Positions 1-6,193 are shown, counted from the first letter of the stretch. The stretch: DNA of 9,828 bases from a bacterium (GCA_029560815.1 JAKQKF010000150.1:1-9828), one strand, 5' to 3'. Translations and numbers: made by a program. Notes: a model not told the origin generated them from the letters alone.

Positions 1-987
1 TTCGAAAAAGAGGGCCGTGGTCGAACCGAGCGATCCATCAGCAAAGGCCTTGAGCGAACCGATGCGGAGCATATCACCGCCGAAGTGGGCGCGGATGCCG
101 GCGTCAGCGAAAAGTTTGTACTGACTGAGGGGAATTCGGCAATCGACACGTACGCTCAGTTCGCCGCGTTCGAGCAGGGTCTGATAGGTCTGCAGGTCCT
201 CGACGGAGCCGACATCCTGAATGCTGGTGACACCGCAGCGGCGCGCCAGATCCATGGCGGCCGCAGCCCCCTCGAGGCGTTCGGCCTCGCTGGAGGCGGG
301 GATGACGGCGTAGACAGCGTTCATGGCCTCATCCTTGAGCAAGCCGGTGGGTTCGCCTGTGGCCGGATCGTGGACAATCTCGCCGCCGGGGGGATCGGGG
401 GTGTTGCGGTCGATACCCGCCAGCCTGAGCGCAACGGAATTGGCCAGAGCCATATGGCCGTCAAGGCGGTTGACGAAGACCGGTGTGGCGGGGGTGACCG
501 CATCGATGAGGCCGCGGTGGGGCTCCCGGGCCCCTGGCCAGCTCTCATGGTCCCAGTCGCCGCCGGTGATCCAGCGGCCGGGATGTTTGCCGGCGTACTC
601 GGCGATGCGCCGGGTGAACTCCTCTTCAGACGCCGCACTGCGCAGTTCGATGCCAAGCAGCTGCAGGCCGCTGTTGAGAAAGTGAACATGATTGTCGATA
701 AAGCCGGGCATGAGCATGCGGCCGGCGAGGTCGATGATGCGGGTCGAGGGACCGGCGAGAGTCCTGATCTCCGCGCTGCTCCCTATGCCCATAATACGGC
801 CGTTCTGCACGGCGAGGGCCTGGGCCTCGGGCATCGCCTTGTCCACGGTCCAGACCCGCCCGTCGACAAAGATCAGATCCGCGGCCGCCGGTTTCTGGGC
901 CTGGACGCTGGCCGCGATGAAGAGGAATCCAAGGGAAAGGGCGAGCATGAAGCGCCCGCCGTGCAACAGCCAATCCTGGACGAGCAT
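1..987 (-). CDS. Exported YtcJ-like amidohydrolase (amidohydrolase family 3), N-terminal part
   Basis: Reading the minus strand from ATG 987 gives 329 open codons and no stop before the window edge, so the C-terminal part is missing. Residues about 14-31 form a hydrophobic signal peptide ending near VQAQ, so export to the periplasm is likely. After it come the typical landmarks of the YtcJ/amidohydrolase-3 family: a beta-sandwich start (LIFVDGRVWTVD), then MPGFIDNHVHF with the metal-binding HxH pair at H100 and H102, a GGDWDHESWP segment, NRLDGHMALAN, GLLKDEAM and KAFADGSLGS. These enzymes hydrolyse amide or related bonds, often of N-acyl amino acids, but the substrate cannot be read from this fragment. 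The start is supported by AAGGAGG at 992-998, only 4 nt upstream; an in-frame ATG at 948 would give a shorter, more conventional signal peptide. The family is sure; the substrate is unknown. Confidence 0.9.
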   Translation of the reverse strand, partial: MLVQDWLLHGGRFMLALSLGFLFIAASVQAQKPAAADLIFVDGRVWTVDKAMPEAQALAVQNGRIMGIGSSAEIRTLAGPSTRIIDLAGRMLMPGFIDNHVHFLNSGLQLLGIELRSAASEEEFTRRIAEYAGKHPGRWITGGDWDHESWPGAREPHRGLIDAVTPATPVFVNRLDGHMALANSVALRLAGIDRNTPDPPGGEIVHDPATGEPTGLLKDEAMNAVYAVIPASSEAERLEGAAAAMDLARRCGVTSIQDVGSVEDLQTYQTLLERGELSVRVDCRIPLSQYKLFADAGIRAHFGGDMLRIGSLKAFADGSLGSTTALFFE

Positions 988-1117
988 GATGCCTCCTTGT
1001 CATTCAGCACCGGCGGCAGTGAGCTGAGCCGCCTGTCAGTTGCAGCAGGGCAAGCTGCCCCACAGTGGAGCAGGGTCATCACCTACTCCACCCCGTGAAA
1101 GATCGGTCGGATGTGAA

Positions 1118-1149
1118 ACAAAAAAGGCTGATTCACCTGAACCAGCCTT
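1118..1149 (-). terminator. Rho-independent terminator of the ferredoxin gene
   Basis: Read on the minus strand, an 11-bp stem (AAGGCTGGTTC / GAATCAGCCTT) with a 4-nt loop is followed at once by a run of six T (1125-1120). The one imperfect pair is A:C on the plus strand but a tolerable G-U on the minus strand, which fixes the direction. It lies 28 bp after the ferredoxin stop, so the ferredoxin is probably a single-gene transcript and the amidohydrolase needs its own promoter. Confidence 0.85.
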
Positions 1150-1176
1150 GAAAAGCGCGATGGTCGCCGAAGAGAG

Positions 1177-1362
1177 TTATTCGACGATGATGGCGCCCGC
1201 GGGGCAATTATCGGCAGCGTCACGGGCAGCCGCTTCCATATCGGCAGAGACCTCTTCGGTGATAGCGACCGCAACATCGTCCTTCATTTCGAAAAGTTCA
1301 GGATGATCGCCAACGCAGAGCTCGCAGCTCGTGCAGAGATCGGGATCGACTTTAACCTTCAT
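1177..1362 (-). CDS. Small single-cluster [4Fe-4S] ferredoxin
   Basis: The 61-aa acidic protein has C10-x2-C13-x2-C16 and a distant C53 followed by proline (NCPAGAI). This is the ligand pattern of monocluster bacterial/archaeal ferredoxins (Fer4 family, as in Thermotoga or Desulfovibrio type). All four cysteines are present, so a [4Fe-4S] cluster is expected rather than an obligate [3Fe-4S]. It would act as a soluble low-potential electron carrier in the cytoplasm; the partner enzymes are not in this window. The chosen ATG has GGAGGT four bases upstream and begins with the usual MKVKVDPDLC strand. A longer in-frame reading to 1431 adds 23 residues without homology character and would overlap the promoter. 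The gene has its own promoter-like element upstream and a terminator downstream. Confidence 0.95.
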   Translation of the reverse strand: MKVKVDPDLCTSCELCVGDHPELFEMKDDVAVAITEEVSADMEAAARDAADNCPAGAIIVE

Positions 1363-1420
1363 TACTACCTCCGTATCAAGGGTTATCCTCGTCATCGCAG
1401 TACCATGCAAATGACCGCGA

Positions 1421-1452
1421 TAAATATACAAACTTCCCGATAATGATACAAG
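1421..1452 (-). promoter_or_regulatory. Candidate FCB-type promoter for the ferredoxin gene
   Basis: On the minus strand CTTG (1452-1449) is followed after exactly 20 nt by TATATTTA (1428-1421). This matches the Bacteroidetes primary promoter pattern (-33 TTTG, spacer about 19-21, -7 TAnnTTTG) except for the last base of the -7 box. It would give a 5' leader of roughly 50 nt. The call is motif-based only, but related elements with similar spacing occur upstream of other genes in this window. Confidence 0.5.
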
Positions 1453-1516
1453 CTTTTTATAAAGCGCCCCTCCTCAAAGGCGGCGGGCCCTGTACAGGGC
1501 GAATGATGATATTTTG

Positions 1517-1547
1517 CTTGTTTCCTATCGTAAAAGGTTTAATTTTA
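1517..1547 (+). promoter_or_regulatory. Candidate FCB-type promoter for the SpmA-SpmB fusion gene
   Basis: CTTG (1517-1520), a 19-nt spacer and TAATTTTA (1540-1547) resemble the -33/-7 pair of FCB-group primary promoters. The element lies about 45 nt before the chosen ATG at 1593. If real, it also argues against the longer in-frame start at 1443, which would put the promoter inside the coding region. A sigma-70-like reading (TTGCTT, 18 nt, TTTAAT) covers the same bases. Confidence 0.45.
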
Positions 1548-1592
1548 CTAAAAGCGGAACGGAGAGGGCACCTTGCTGAGGAATATCCCCCT

Positions 1593-2840
1593 ATGATGAA
1601 TTATGTCTGGTTTGGACTGGTGGCCATCGCCTTTTTGACAGGCGCCTGGCAAGGGAACATCGAGGGTGTCACCAAAGGGGCCCTGGATTCAGCGGGCACA
1701 GCCGTCAATATCGCGCTGGGGCTGATCGGGGTCATGACCATGTGGCTTGGGATCATGAAAATCGCCGAGGAAGCCGGCCTCGTGCGCATCCTCTCGCGCT
1801 TCATCAAGCCCGTGAGCAGGCGCCTCTTCCCTGAAGTTCCTGCCGACCATCCCGCCATCGGCTCGATCCTGCTCAACGTTTCGGCCAACTGGCTCGGGCT
1901 CAGCAATGCCGCCACACCCATGGGCCTCAAGGCGATGGAGCAGCTGCAGAGCCTGAACGAGAAAAAGGATACCGCCAGCAACTCGATGATCATGTTTCTG
2001 GCCCTCAACACCGGCAGCATCACCCTTATCCCCATGACCGTAATCGCGGTCCGCGCCAGCCTCGGCTCGACCAATCCCACCGAGATCATCGGCTCGACCA
2101 TCTTCGCCTCCACCCTGGCGACCATCTTCGGCGTCCTCGCCGCCAAGAGCTTTCTCGCCCTCGACGCGGGATGGGGCCACTTTGTTAAAAGCGTACGCGC
2201 AGCCTGGCGCTTCTTCCTCATCACCGCCCTGGCGATCGCCGGGCTCATCGTGCTGGTCAAGACCGGTATTATCGCCGCCCTTTTCTCTTTGCTGCCGCCC
2301 AATCTCTTCCGCAGCCTGATCACCCTGATCTCCACCTGGGCAATCCCTTTCCTCCTCTTCGTCATCCCTCTCTATGCTTTCATCAAGAAAATAAAGGTTT
2401 ATGAGGTTTTTATCGACGGAGCCAAGGAGGGTTTTAACGTCGCCGTCCGCATCATCCCCTTCCTGGTGGCCATCCTGGTGGCTATCGGTATGTTCCGCGC
2501 CTCCGGCGCCATGGACGTCTTTGTCTACCTGCTCACCCCCGTGACCAACCTTATCGGCATGCCCGCCGAAGTACTGCCGGCGGCCCTGATGCGCCCCCTC
2601 TCGGGCAGCGGCTCCCTCGGCATCATCACTGAACTGCTTAAAAGCCACGGCTCGGAGTCCCTGATCGGCCGCATGGCCTCGACCATCTATGGATGCTCCG
2701 AGACGACCTTTTATGTCGTGGCAGTCTATTACGGATCGGTCCAGATCAAGAATGTGCGCTCCTCGATCTGGGTGGGACTGACCGCCGATCTGGCCGGCAT
2801 CCTCGGCACCGTCTTTATCTGCCGCTATCTCTTCATGTAA
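1593..2840 (+). CDS. SpmA-SpmB fusion, nucleoside-recognition (Gate) domain membrane protein
   Basis: The 415-aa polytopic membrane protein joins two domains that are separate proteins (SpmA and SpmB) in Bacillus. The SpmA-like half (about 1-190) has NVSANWLGLSNAATPMGLKA (95-114) and GSITLIPMTVIAVR (141-154). The SpmB-like half (about 205-415) has IIPFLVAILVAIGMFRASG (287-305), RPLSGSGSLGI (334-344) and GCSETTFYVVAVYYGSV (367-383). Both belong to the Gate/nucleoside-recognition domain family of transporter-like proteins. In Bacillus, SpmA/B affect spore-core dehydration; fused versions occur in many non-sporulating Gram-negatives, where the role is unknown. ATG 1593 is chosen because the protein starts with a membrane segment there and a weak TGAGG lies at 1577-1581. 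The frame stays open back to ATG 1443, but those 50 extra residues look non-coding. A cysteine peptidase gene follows 96 bp downstream. Confidence 0.9.
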   Translation: MMNYVWFGLVAIAFLTGAWQGNIEGVTKGALDSAGTAVNIALGLIGVMTMWLGIMKIAEEAGLVRILSRFIKPVSRRLFPEVPADHPAIGSILLNVSANWLGLSNAATPMGLKAMEQLQSLNEKKDTASNSMIMFLALNTGSITLIPMTVIAVRASLGSTNPTEIIGSTIFASTLATIFGVLAAKSFLALDAGWGHFVKSVRAAWRFFLITALAIAGLIVLVKTGIIAALFSLLPPNLFRSLITLISTWAIPFLLFVIPLYAFIKKIKVYEVFIDGAKEGFNVAVRIIPFLVAILVAIGMFRASGAMDVFVYLLTPVTNLIGMPAEVLPAALMRPLSGSGSLGIITELLKSHGSESLIGRMASTIYGCSETTFYVVAVYYGSVQIKNVRSSIWVGLTADLAGILGTVFICRYLFM

Positions 2841-2936
2841 AAAGTACTTTACATTTTCCCCGCCAGAATGTAACTTGCATTGAGGGAGCGGTGCGCCAAA
2901 CGCGCTGTCTTCCCTCCCATGAAAGGAGGCTTTCTT

Positions 2937-3809
2937 ATGCCAGTGCAGATGCATTCCATGGGGTGGCTGCCGGATTATCCCGATTTCCGCGACTATACCA
3001 CCGAGCATGCCGCCATCAGTCCGCTTCTTAAAAAGATCGGACTGACAGGTAGCCATACAAAAAGCCTGCCCGAGAGCGCGGACCTGCGCGCCTGGTGTTC
3101 CACCATCGAGGACCAGGGCAGCCTGGGCTCCTGCACCGCCCAGGCCGGGGCCAGCATGGTGGAATACTTTGCCCACCGCTCGATGGATCGTTACACCGAT
3201 GTCTCCAGGCTTTTCCTTTACAAGGTCACCCGCAATCTCATGCGCCAGAAGGGCGACACCGGCGCCTTCATCCGCACTACCATGGGGGCTCTGGTCCTCT
3301 TCGGCGTCCCCCCCGAACTTTACTGGCCCTACAAGGAAAAGGATTTCGACAAGGAGCCGCCGGCCTTTTGCTACGCCTTCGCCCAAAATTATCAGGCGAT
3401 CAGCTATTACCGTCTGGATGCGGCCGGCCTCAAGAAGAACGAGGTGCTGCAGGCGATCAAGAGCAATCTGGCGGCCGGCCTGCCCTCGATGTTCGGTTTT
3501 TCCGTCTTCAGCTCGATCTCCCAGGCCGGTGAGAACGGCCAGATCCCCTATCCGATGCCAGGTGAAAAGATCCTCGGCGGCCACGCGGTCATGGCGGTCG
3601 GATATGAAGACAAGATCGAGATCGCCAATACCAATCCCGACGGCCCGACCTGCAAGGGGGCTTTCCTGATCCGCAACTCCTGGGGCCCAGCCTGGGGCCT
3701 GGAGGGCTACGGCTGGCTGCCCTACGAATACCTCCTCAAGGGTCTGGCCATCGACTGGTGGTCGATTATCAAGAATGAGTGGATCGAAACCGGGGATTTT
3801 GAGCCGTAA
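2937..3809 (+). CDS. Papain-like C1 family cysteine peptidase
   Basis: The 290-aa protein contains the full papain catalytic set: Gln60 (DQGSLGSC) for the oxyanion hole, nucleophile Cys66, His216 (GGHAVMAVGYED) and Asn247 (IRNSWGPAWG) followed by GYGWLPYEY. The N-terminus carries the short GWLPDYPDFRDY motif common in bacterial C1A-like proteins in place of the long inhibitory propeptide of eukaryotic enzymes. No signal peptide, lipobox or T9SS tail is visible, so the product is predicted to be cytoplasmic or exported by an unrecognised route. The substrate is unknown. The start is set by AAAGGAGG at 2922-2929, 7 nt before ATG 2937; the frame is open 19 codons further upstream but without a ribosome site. 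It follows the SpmA-SpmB gene in the same direction and may be cotranscribed, as no convincing terminator separates them. Confidence 0.92.
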   Translation: MPVQMHSMGWLPDYPDFRDYTTEHAAISPLLKKIGLTGSHTKSLPESADLRAWCSTIEDQGSLGSCTAQAGASMVEYFAHRSMDRYTDVSRLFLYKVTRNLMRQKGDTGAFIRTTMGALVLFGVPPELYWPYKEKDFDKEPPAFCYAFAQNYQAISYYRLDAAGLKKNEVLQAIKSNLAAGLPSMFGFSVFSSISQAGENGQIPYPMPGEKILGGHAVMAVGYEDKIEIANTNPDGPTCKGAFLIRNSWGPAWGLEGYGWLPYEYLLKGLAIDWWSIIKNEWIETGDFEP

Positions 3810-3819
3810 TTACAAGTCC

Positions 3820-3849
3820 TTTCCCTGAGATGGCGTCACTTCAGGGAAA
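3820..3849 (+). terminator. Hairpin after the C1 peptidase gene, possible terminator
   Basis: A perfect 9-bp inverted repeat, TTTCCCTGA (3820-3828) and TCAGGGAAA (3841-3849), encloses a 12-nt loop 10 bp after the stop codon. No T-run follows directly (the nearest is around 3870-3876), so intrinsic termination would be weak. It may instead protect the 3' end or act in either direction. Confidence 0.35.
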
Positions 3850-3885
3850 CCCTGATTTGGTTGTGCTAATTTTTTATACATTTTA

Positions 3886-3918
3886 CTTGCATAAAATAGA
3901 TGTAATTCGTTAATTTTC
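3886..3918 (+). promoter_or_regulatory. Candidate FCB-type promoter in the long intergenic region
   Basis: CTTG (3886-3889), a 21-nt spacer and TAATTTTC (3911-3918) follow the same pattern as the elements before the SpmA-SpmB and ferredoxin genes. If used for the LamG gene at 4322, it would leave a leader of about 400 nt. Otherwise it belongs to the truncated reading frame that follows or to an unannotated RNA. The surrounding DNA is AT-rich, so chance matches are likely. Confidence 0.35.
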
Positions 3919-4031
3919 GTATCAAATTACTTTCAGAGCCCGTTGTCTGCCTCACTGTACCCATACAGCCGGAAGATTACCGCAAGGCTCTGGAGAAACA
4001 GCTTGGGCGGCTGCTGCCATCGCTCTATTAA
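3906..4031 (+). pseudogene. Possible C-terminal remnant of a decayed gene
   Basis: The 41-codon open stretch between two stops ends in a segment with protein-like composition (PIQPEDYRKALEKQLGRLLP, then SLY and TAA), suggestive of an amphipathic helix at a protein C-terminus. There is no ATG, GTG or TTG in frame and no ribosome site, and the upstream part is AT-rich and interrupted by a stop, so it cannot be expressed as it stands. The parent family is not recognised. It could also be a chance open frame. Confidence 0.25.
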
Positions 4032-4051
4032 TTCCCCCTGCCGAGCTCTAT

Positions 4052-4070
4052 GAGCCAATTAAATTGGTTC
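4052..4070. repeat. Near-perfect 19-bp palindrome, operator-like
   Basis: GAGCCAATT, a central A, and AATTGGTTC form two 9-bp arms with one mismatch. With a one-base centre it is better suited to binding a dimeric regulator than to forming a hairpin. It lies about 250 bp upstream of the LamG/T9SS gene. No cognate regulator gene is in the window, and a single copy carries little weight. Confidence 0.3.
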
Positions 4071-4321
4071 ATCCTGCGAATGCAGCAAAGGCGTGCCAAA
4101 TCGATCAGGACGCATGACTGCACACGACAACGCAATCCATTCACCCATAAGCGCCTCTTTTAATGCTGTTCTTTATTCCCGGGAAGGAGGTGAACAGAGC
4201 GGTTAATGATGCCCCGGGGCTGCAGGTGATCTCCCTTACAGCCCAACAGCAGGATCCGTCATGATGCAAACCATGATCCATCCAGATCGCAGTGAAGTCA
4301 TTTACTATCAAGGAGAAAAGT

Positions 4322-6151
4322 ATGCGAAGCAAAACAATTGTTACTATTCTGGCAGTGGTGCTCGCAGCCTCGCTGACATTCGCGCAGGAATATAGTGCGA
4401 GGGAGTCGTTCGACTATCCCATCGGCGCCTCCATTGATACCCTGATGGGTGCTGCGGCCAACGGGTGGGCAGGCGGTTGGTACAAGATTGTCGCCTCTGC
4501 GCCAAACGCAGCCCTTGCCTCGGATGTCGGTTTTCCCTATGACGATCTCAATTATACAGTTCCTCACGCCGGCAATCACCTTGAAAGCGTGCCGACTGCA
4601 ACCGCAACGGAACAGCGCTGGGGCCGCCACCTCGACAAAACCTGGCCTTGCGAAGCCGGTAAGGTCTACTGGATCAGCATCCTCATGGACGTGAAAAACG
4701 CCACCGACAATGCCACCTGGGTTGGAGTTAAATACTATGATGGCGATACGGGCGAGCTCTGCATGTTCGGCAAGGGCCACGGCATGGATAAATACACCCT
4801 CGGGAGCGGCTGGCACGGCGGCGATGGTCCCGAGGTTTCGACCGTGACCTGGGATGCCGGTCCGGTCTGGCTGCTTGGCAAGACCGTGATGAAAGGCCTC
4901 GGCAATGCCGATTATGATACCACCTATATGTGGATCAATCCCGATCCGACTGCCGGCGAACCGAGCACTACGACAGCTGATGCTGTTGCCAATACCAGCA
5001 TGGAAAACGGCTTCAACACTGTTCGCATTGAATTCGGCGGTACGGTCGGCGACGGCCTGCAGGTGGGCTTTGATGAGATCCGTCTCGGTACCTCCTTCGC
5101 GGAGGTCTCCTCCGAAATTTATCTGGCGCGTGAATCCTTCGACTACCCCGTCGGCTCCCTGATCGACGCAGGCATGGGTGCCGCAGGCAACGGCTGGCTG
5201 GATGGCTGGTATTCGATCGTCACCGCCCAGGCGGGTGCCGCCCTCGCCTCAGATGAGGGCCTGCCTTACGATGACCTCAACTATACCATCGCCAATGTCG
5301 GCAATCATCTCGAAAGCGTGCCCTCGGCGACCGCAACGGAGCAGCGCTGGGGCCGACATCTCGACAAGACCTGGCCGAACATCGCCGGCACGGAGTACTG
5401 GATCAGCTTCATCATGAGTACCCGAAATGCCACCGATAACGCCACCTGGCTCGGCATTAAATACTATGACGGCGACACCGGCGAGCTCGGCATGTTCGGT
5501 AAAGGCCATGGCCTGGACAAATACACGGTCGGCAGCGGTTGGCATGGCAGCGACGGCCCCGAAGTCTCTTCGGTTGCCTGGGATGCAGGCCCGGTCTGGA
5601 TCGTCGGCAAGACTGTGATGAAGGGTGTCGGCAATGCCGACTATGATACCACCTACATGTGGATTAATCCTGATCCGGCCGGCGGGCAGCCTGCAGTCGA
5701 GGCCGCGGATGCCGTGGCCAATACCAGCATGGAAGCCGGCTTCAACGTCGTCCGCATCGAGTTCGGCGGCACCGTTGGGGATGGCCTCCAGGCCAGCTTC
5801 GATGAACTGCGCATGGGCACCTCCTGGGGCGATGTCTCTACCCCTCTCCTGGCTACCGCCGTTGAGGCCCGTCCCATCCTCACCCCGGAGCGATACTCCC
5901 TGTCCCAGAACTATCCCAATCCCTTCAACCCGAGCACCTCGATCAACTATACACTCAGAACCAGCGGGGAGGTGCGTCTCGTCGTCTATGATATGACCGG
6001 CCGGGAGGTGGCTGTTCTCGTCGATCAGTTCCAAAATGCCGGCGAACATGTCGCCAGGTTCGCCCCGACTGCTCTGCCCAGCGGCATCTACTTCTACAAA
6101 CTACAAACCTCAGATCAGACCTTCAGCAAGAAGATGGTCCTGGTCAAGTAA
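4322..6151 (+). CDS. Secreted duplicated LamG-like protein with T9SS type A sorting domain
   Basis: The 609-aa precursor has four parts. Residues 1-21 are a signal peptide (MRSKTIVTILAVVLAASLTFA, cleavage before QEYS). Residues 24-266 and 267-509 are two gap-free repeats, each starting with ARESFDYP and ending near FDE(I/L)R(L/M)GTS, a pattern seen in LamG/concanavalin-like jelly-roll domains of environmental bacteria. Residues 510-524 are a short linker. Residues 525-609 are a type A T9SS C-terminal domain with QNYPNPFNPSTSINYTL, VYDMTGREVA, LPSGIYFYKL and a final KKMVLVK. The product should pass the inner membrane by Sec and the outer membrane by T9SS, then lose the tail and be anchored or released. 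A role in binding surface polysaccharide or adhesion is inferred; no catalytic motif is visible. The start is supported by AAGGAG 6 nt upstream. The T9SS machinery is not in the window. Confidence 0.92.
   Translation: MRSKTIVTILAVVLAASLTFAQEYSARESFDYPIGASIDTLMGAAANGWAGGWYKIVASAPNAALASDVGFPYDDLNYTVPHAGNHLESVPTATATEQRWGRHLDKTWPCEAGKVYWISILMDVKNATDNATWVGVKYYDGDTGELCMFGKGHGMDKYTLGSGWHGGDGPEVSTVTWDAGPVWLLGKTVMKGLGNADYDTTYMWINPDPTAGEPSTTTADAVANTSMENGFNTVRIEFGGTVGDGLQVGFDEIRLGTSFAEVSSEIYLARESFDYPVGSLIDAGMGAAGNGWLDGWYSIVTAQAGAALASDEGLPYDDLNYTIANVGNHLESVPSATATEQRWGRHLDKTWPNIAGTEYWISFIMSTRNATDNATWLGIKYYDGDTGELGMFGKGHGLDKYTVGSGWHGSDGPEVSSVAWDAGPVWIVGKTVMKGVGNADYDTTYMWINPDPAGGQPAVEAADAVANTSMEAGFNVVRIEFGGTVGDGLQASFDELRMGTSWGDVSTPLLATAVEARPILTPERYSLSQNYPNPFNPSTSINYTLRTSGEVRLVVYDMTGREVAVLVDQFQNAGEHVARFAPTALPSGIYFYKLQTSDQTFSKKMVLVK
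4391..5119 (+). repeat. LamG-like tandem repeat, copy 1 (243 codons)
   Basis: The first of two adjacent in-frame copies with a period of exactly 729 bp. It encodes residues 24-266 of the secreted protein and differs from copy 2 at about 61 of 243 positions by hand count (about 75% identical), with no insertions or deletions. It holds both cysteines of the mature protein, C110 and C147. Confidence 0.95.
5120..5848 (+). repeat. LamG-like tandem repeat, copy 2 (243 codons)
   Basis: The second in-frame copy, residues 267-509. The core blocks TATEQRWGRHLDKTWP, NATDNATW, KYYDGDTGEL, GNADYDTTYMWINPDP and VRIEFGGTVGDGLQ are unchanged from copy 1. Differences cluster near the start of the unit (positions 11-39), around position 190 and at the junction. 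The positions matching the two cysteines of copy 1 are Asn and Gly here. Confidence 0.95.
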
Positions 6152-6160
6152 TCATAATCA

Positions 6161-6193
6161 AACAAGCCGGCAGTCCTGAACTGCCGGCTTGTT
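6161..6193 (+). terminator. Strong hairpin terminator between convergent genes
   Basis: A perfect 13-bp stem, AACAAGCCGGCAG and CTGCCGGCTTGTT, with a 7-nt loop (TCCTGAA) starts 10 bp after the LamG gene stop and is followed by CTTTTG on the plus strand. Read from the other strand it is followed by TGATTATGATT. It also lies about 70 bp beyond the stop of the convergent SGNH gene, so it probably ends transcripts from both sides, better on the plus strand. Confidence 0.85.

Larger units (their letters stand above)
3810..4321. other. 512-bp region without a convincing intact gene
   Basis: No reading frame on either strand here looks like an intact protein gene. In order it contains a hairpin (3820-3849), an AT-rich block with a promoter-like element (3860-3920), a short open frame with coding character but no start (3906-4031), a near-perfect 19-bp palindrome (4052-4070), and AAGGAGGTGA (4184-4193), a 10-base complement of the 16S rRNA 3' end with no sensible start codon at proper spacing. 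The last bases hold the ribosome site of the next gene (AAGGAG, 4310-4315). A 33-codon frame, 4163-4264, begins with ATG but has no ribosome site. The region may be a decayed gene, a long regulatory leader, or a small RNA locus. Confidence 0.5.

Noticed and set aside
85..1098. A 337-codon plus-strand frame opposite the amidohydrolase
   Set aside because: The minus strand has all amidohydrolase landmarks in one frame; the plus-strand product is a Gly/Ala/Asp-rich shadow with no recognisable motif.
1363..1431. Extended ferredoxin start at 1431
   Set aside because: The extra 23 residues lack ferredoxin character, GGAGGT sits just before the ATG at 1362, and the start overlaps the promoter-like TATATTTA.
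1443..1592. Extended N-terminus of the SpmA-SpmB protein starting at ATG 1443
   Set aside because: No ribosome site before 1443; the extra 50 residues do not resemble the family; a promoter-like element lies within this stretch.
2835..2854. Inverted repeat ATGTAAA / TTTACAT overlapping the SpmA-SpmB stop codon, as a terminator
   Set aside because: The 7-bp stem is almost all A-T and no real T-run follows, so it is too weak to call a terminator.
1689..3584. A 631-codon open frame on the minus strand opposite the SpmA-SpmB and peptidase genes
   Set aside because: It is antisense to two genes with clear family motifs, spans their intergenic region, and its product is a low-complexity Gly/Asp/His/Arg-rich sequence typical of antisense frames in GC-biased DNA.
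4163..4264. A 33-codon frame with ATG just before the anti-SD-like motif
   Set aside because: It has no ribosome site upstream of its ATG and no recognisable product; the AAGGAGGTGA motif lies inside it rather than before it.
4141..4332. A 63-codon minus-strand frame overlapping the start of the LamG gene
   Set aside because: It covers the ribosome site and first codons of a well-supported gene, lacks a clear ribosome site of its own, and has no recognisable motif.
5249..6049. A 266-codon minus-strand frame opposite the LamG/T9SS gene
   Set aside because: It is the shadow of the tandem repeats and sorting domain. A second antisense frame over copy 1 (4298-4816) is related for the same reason, since duplicated sense DNA gives duplicated antisense.
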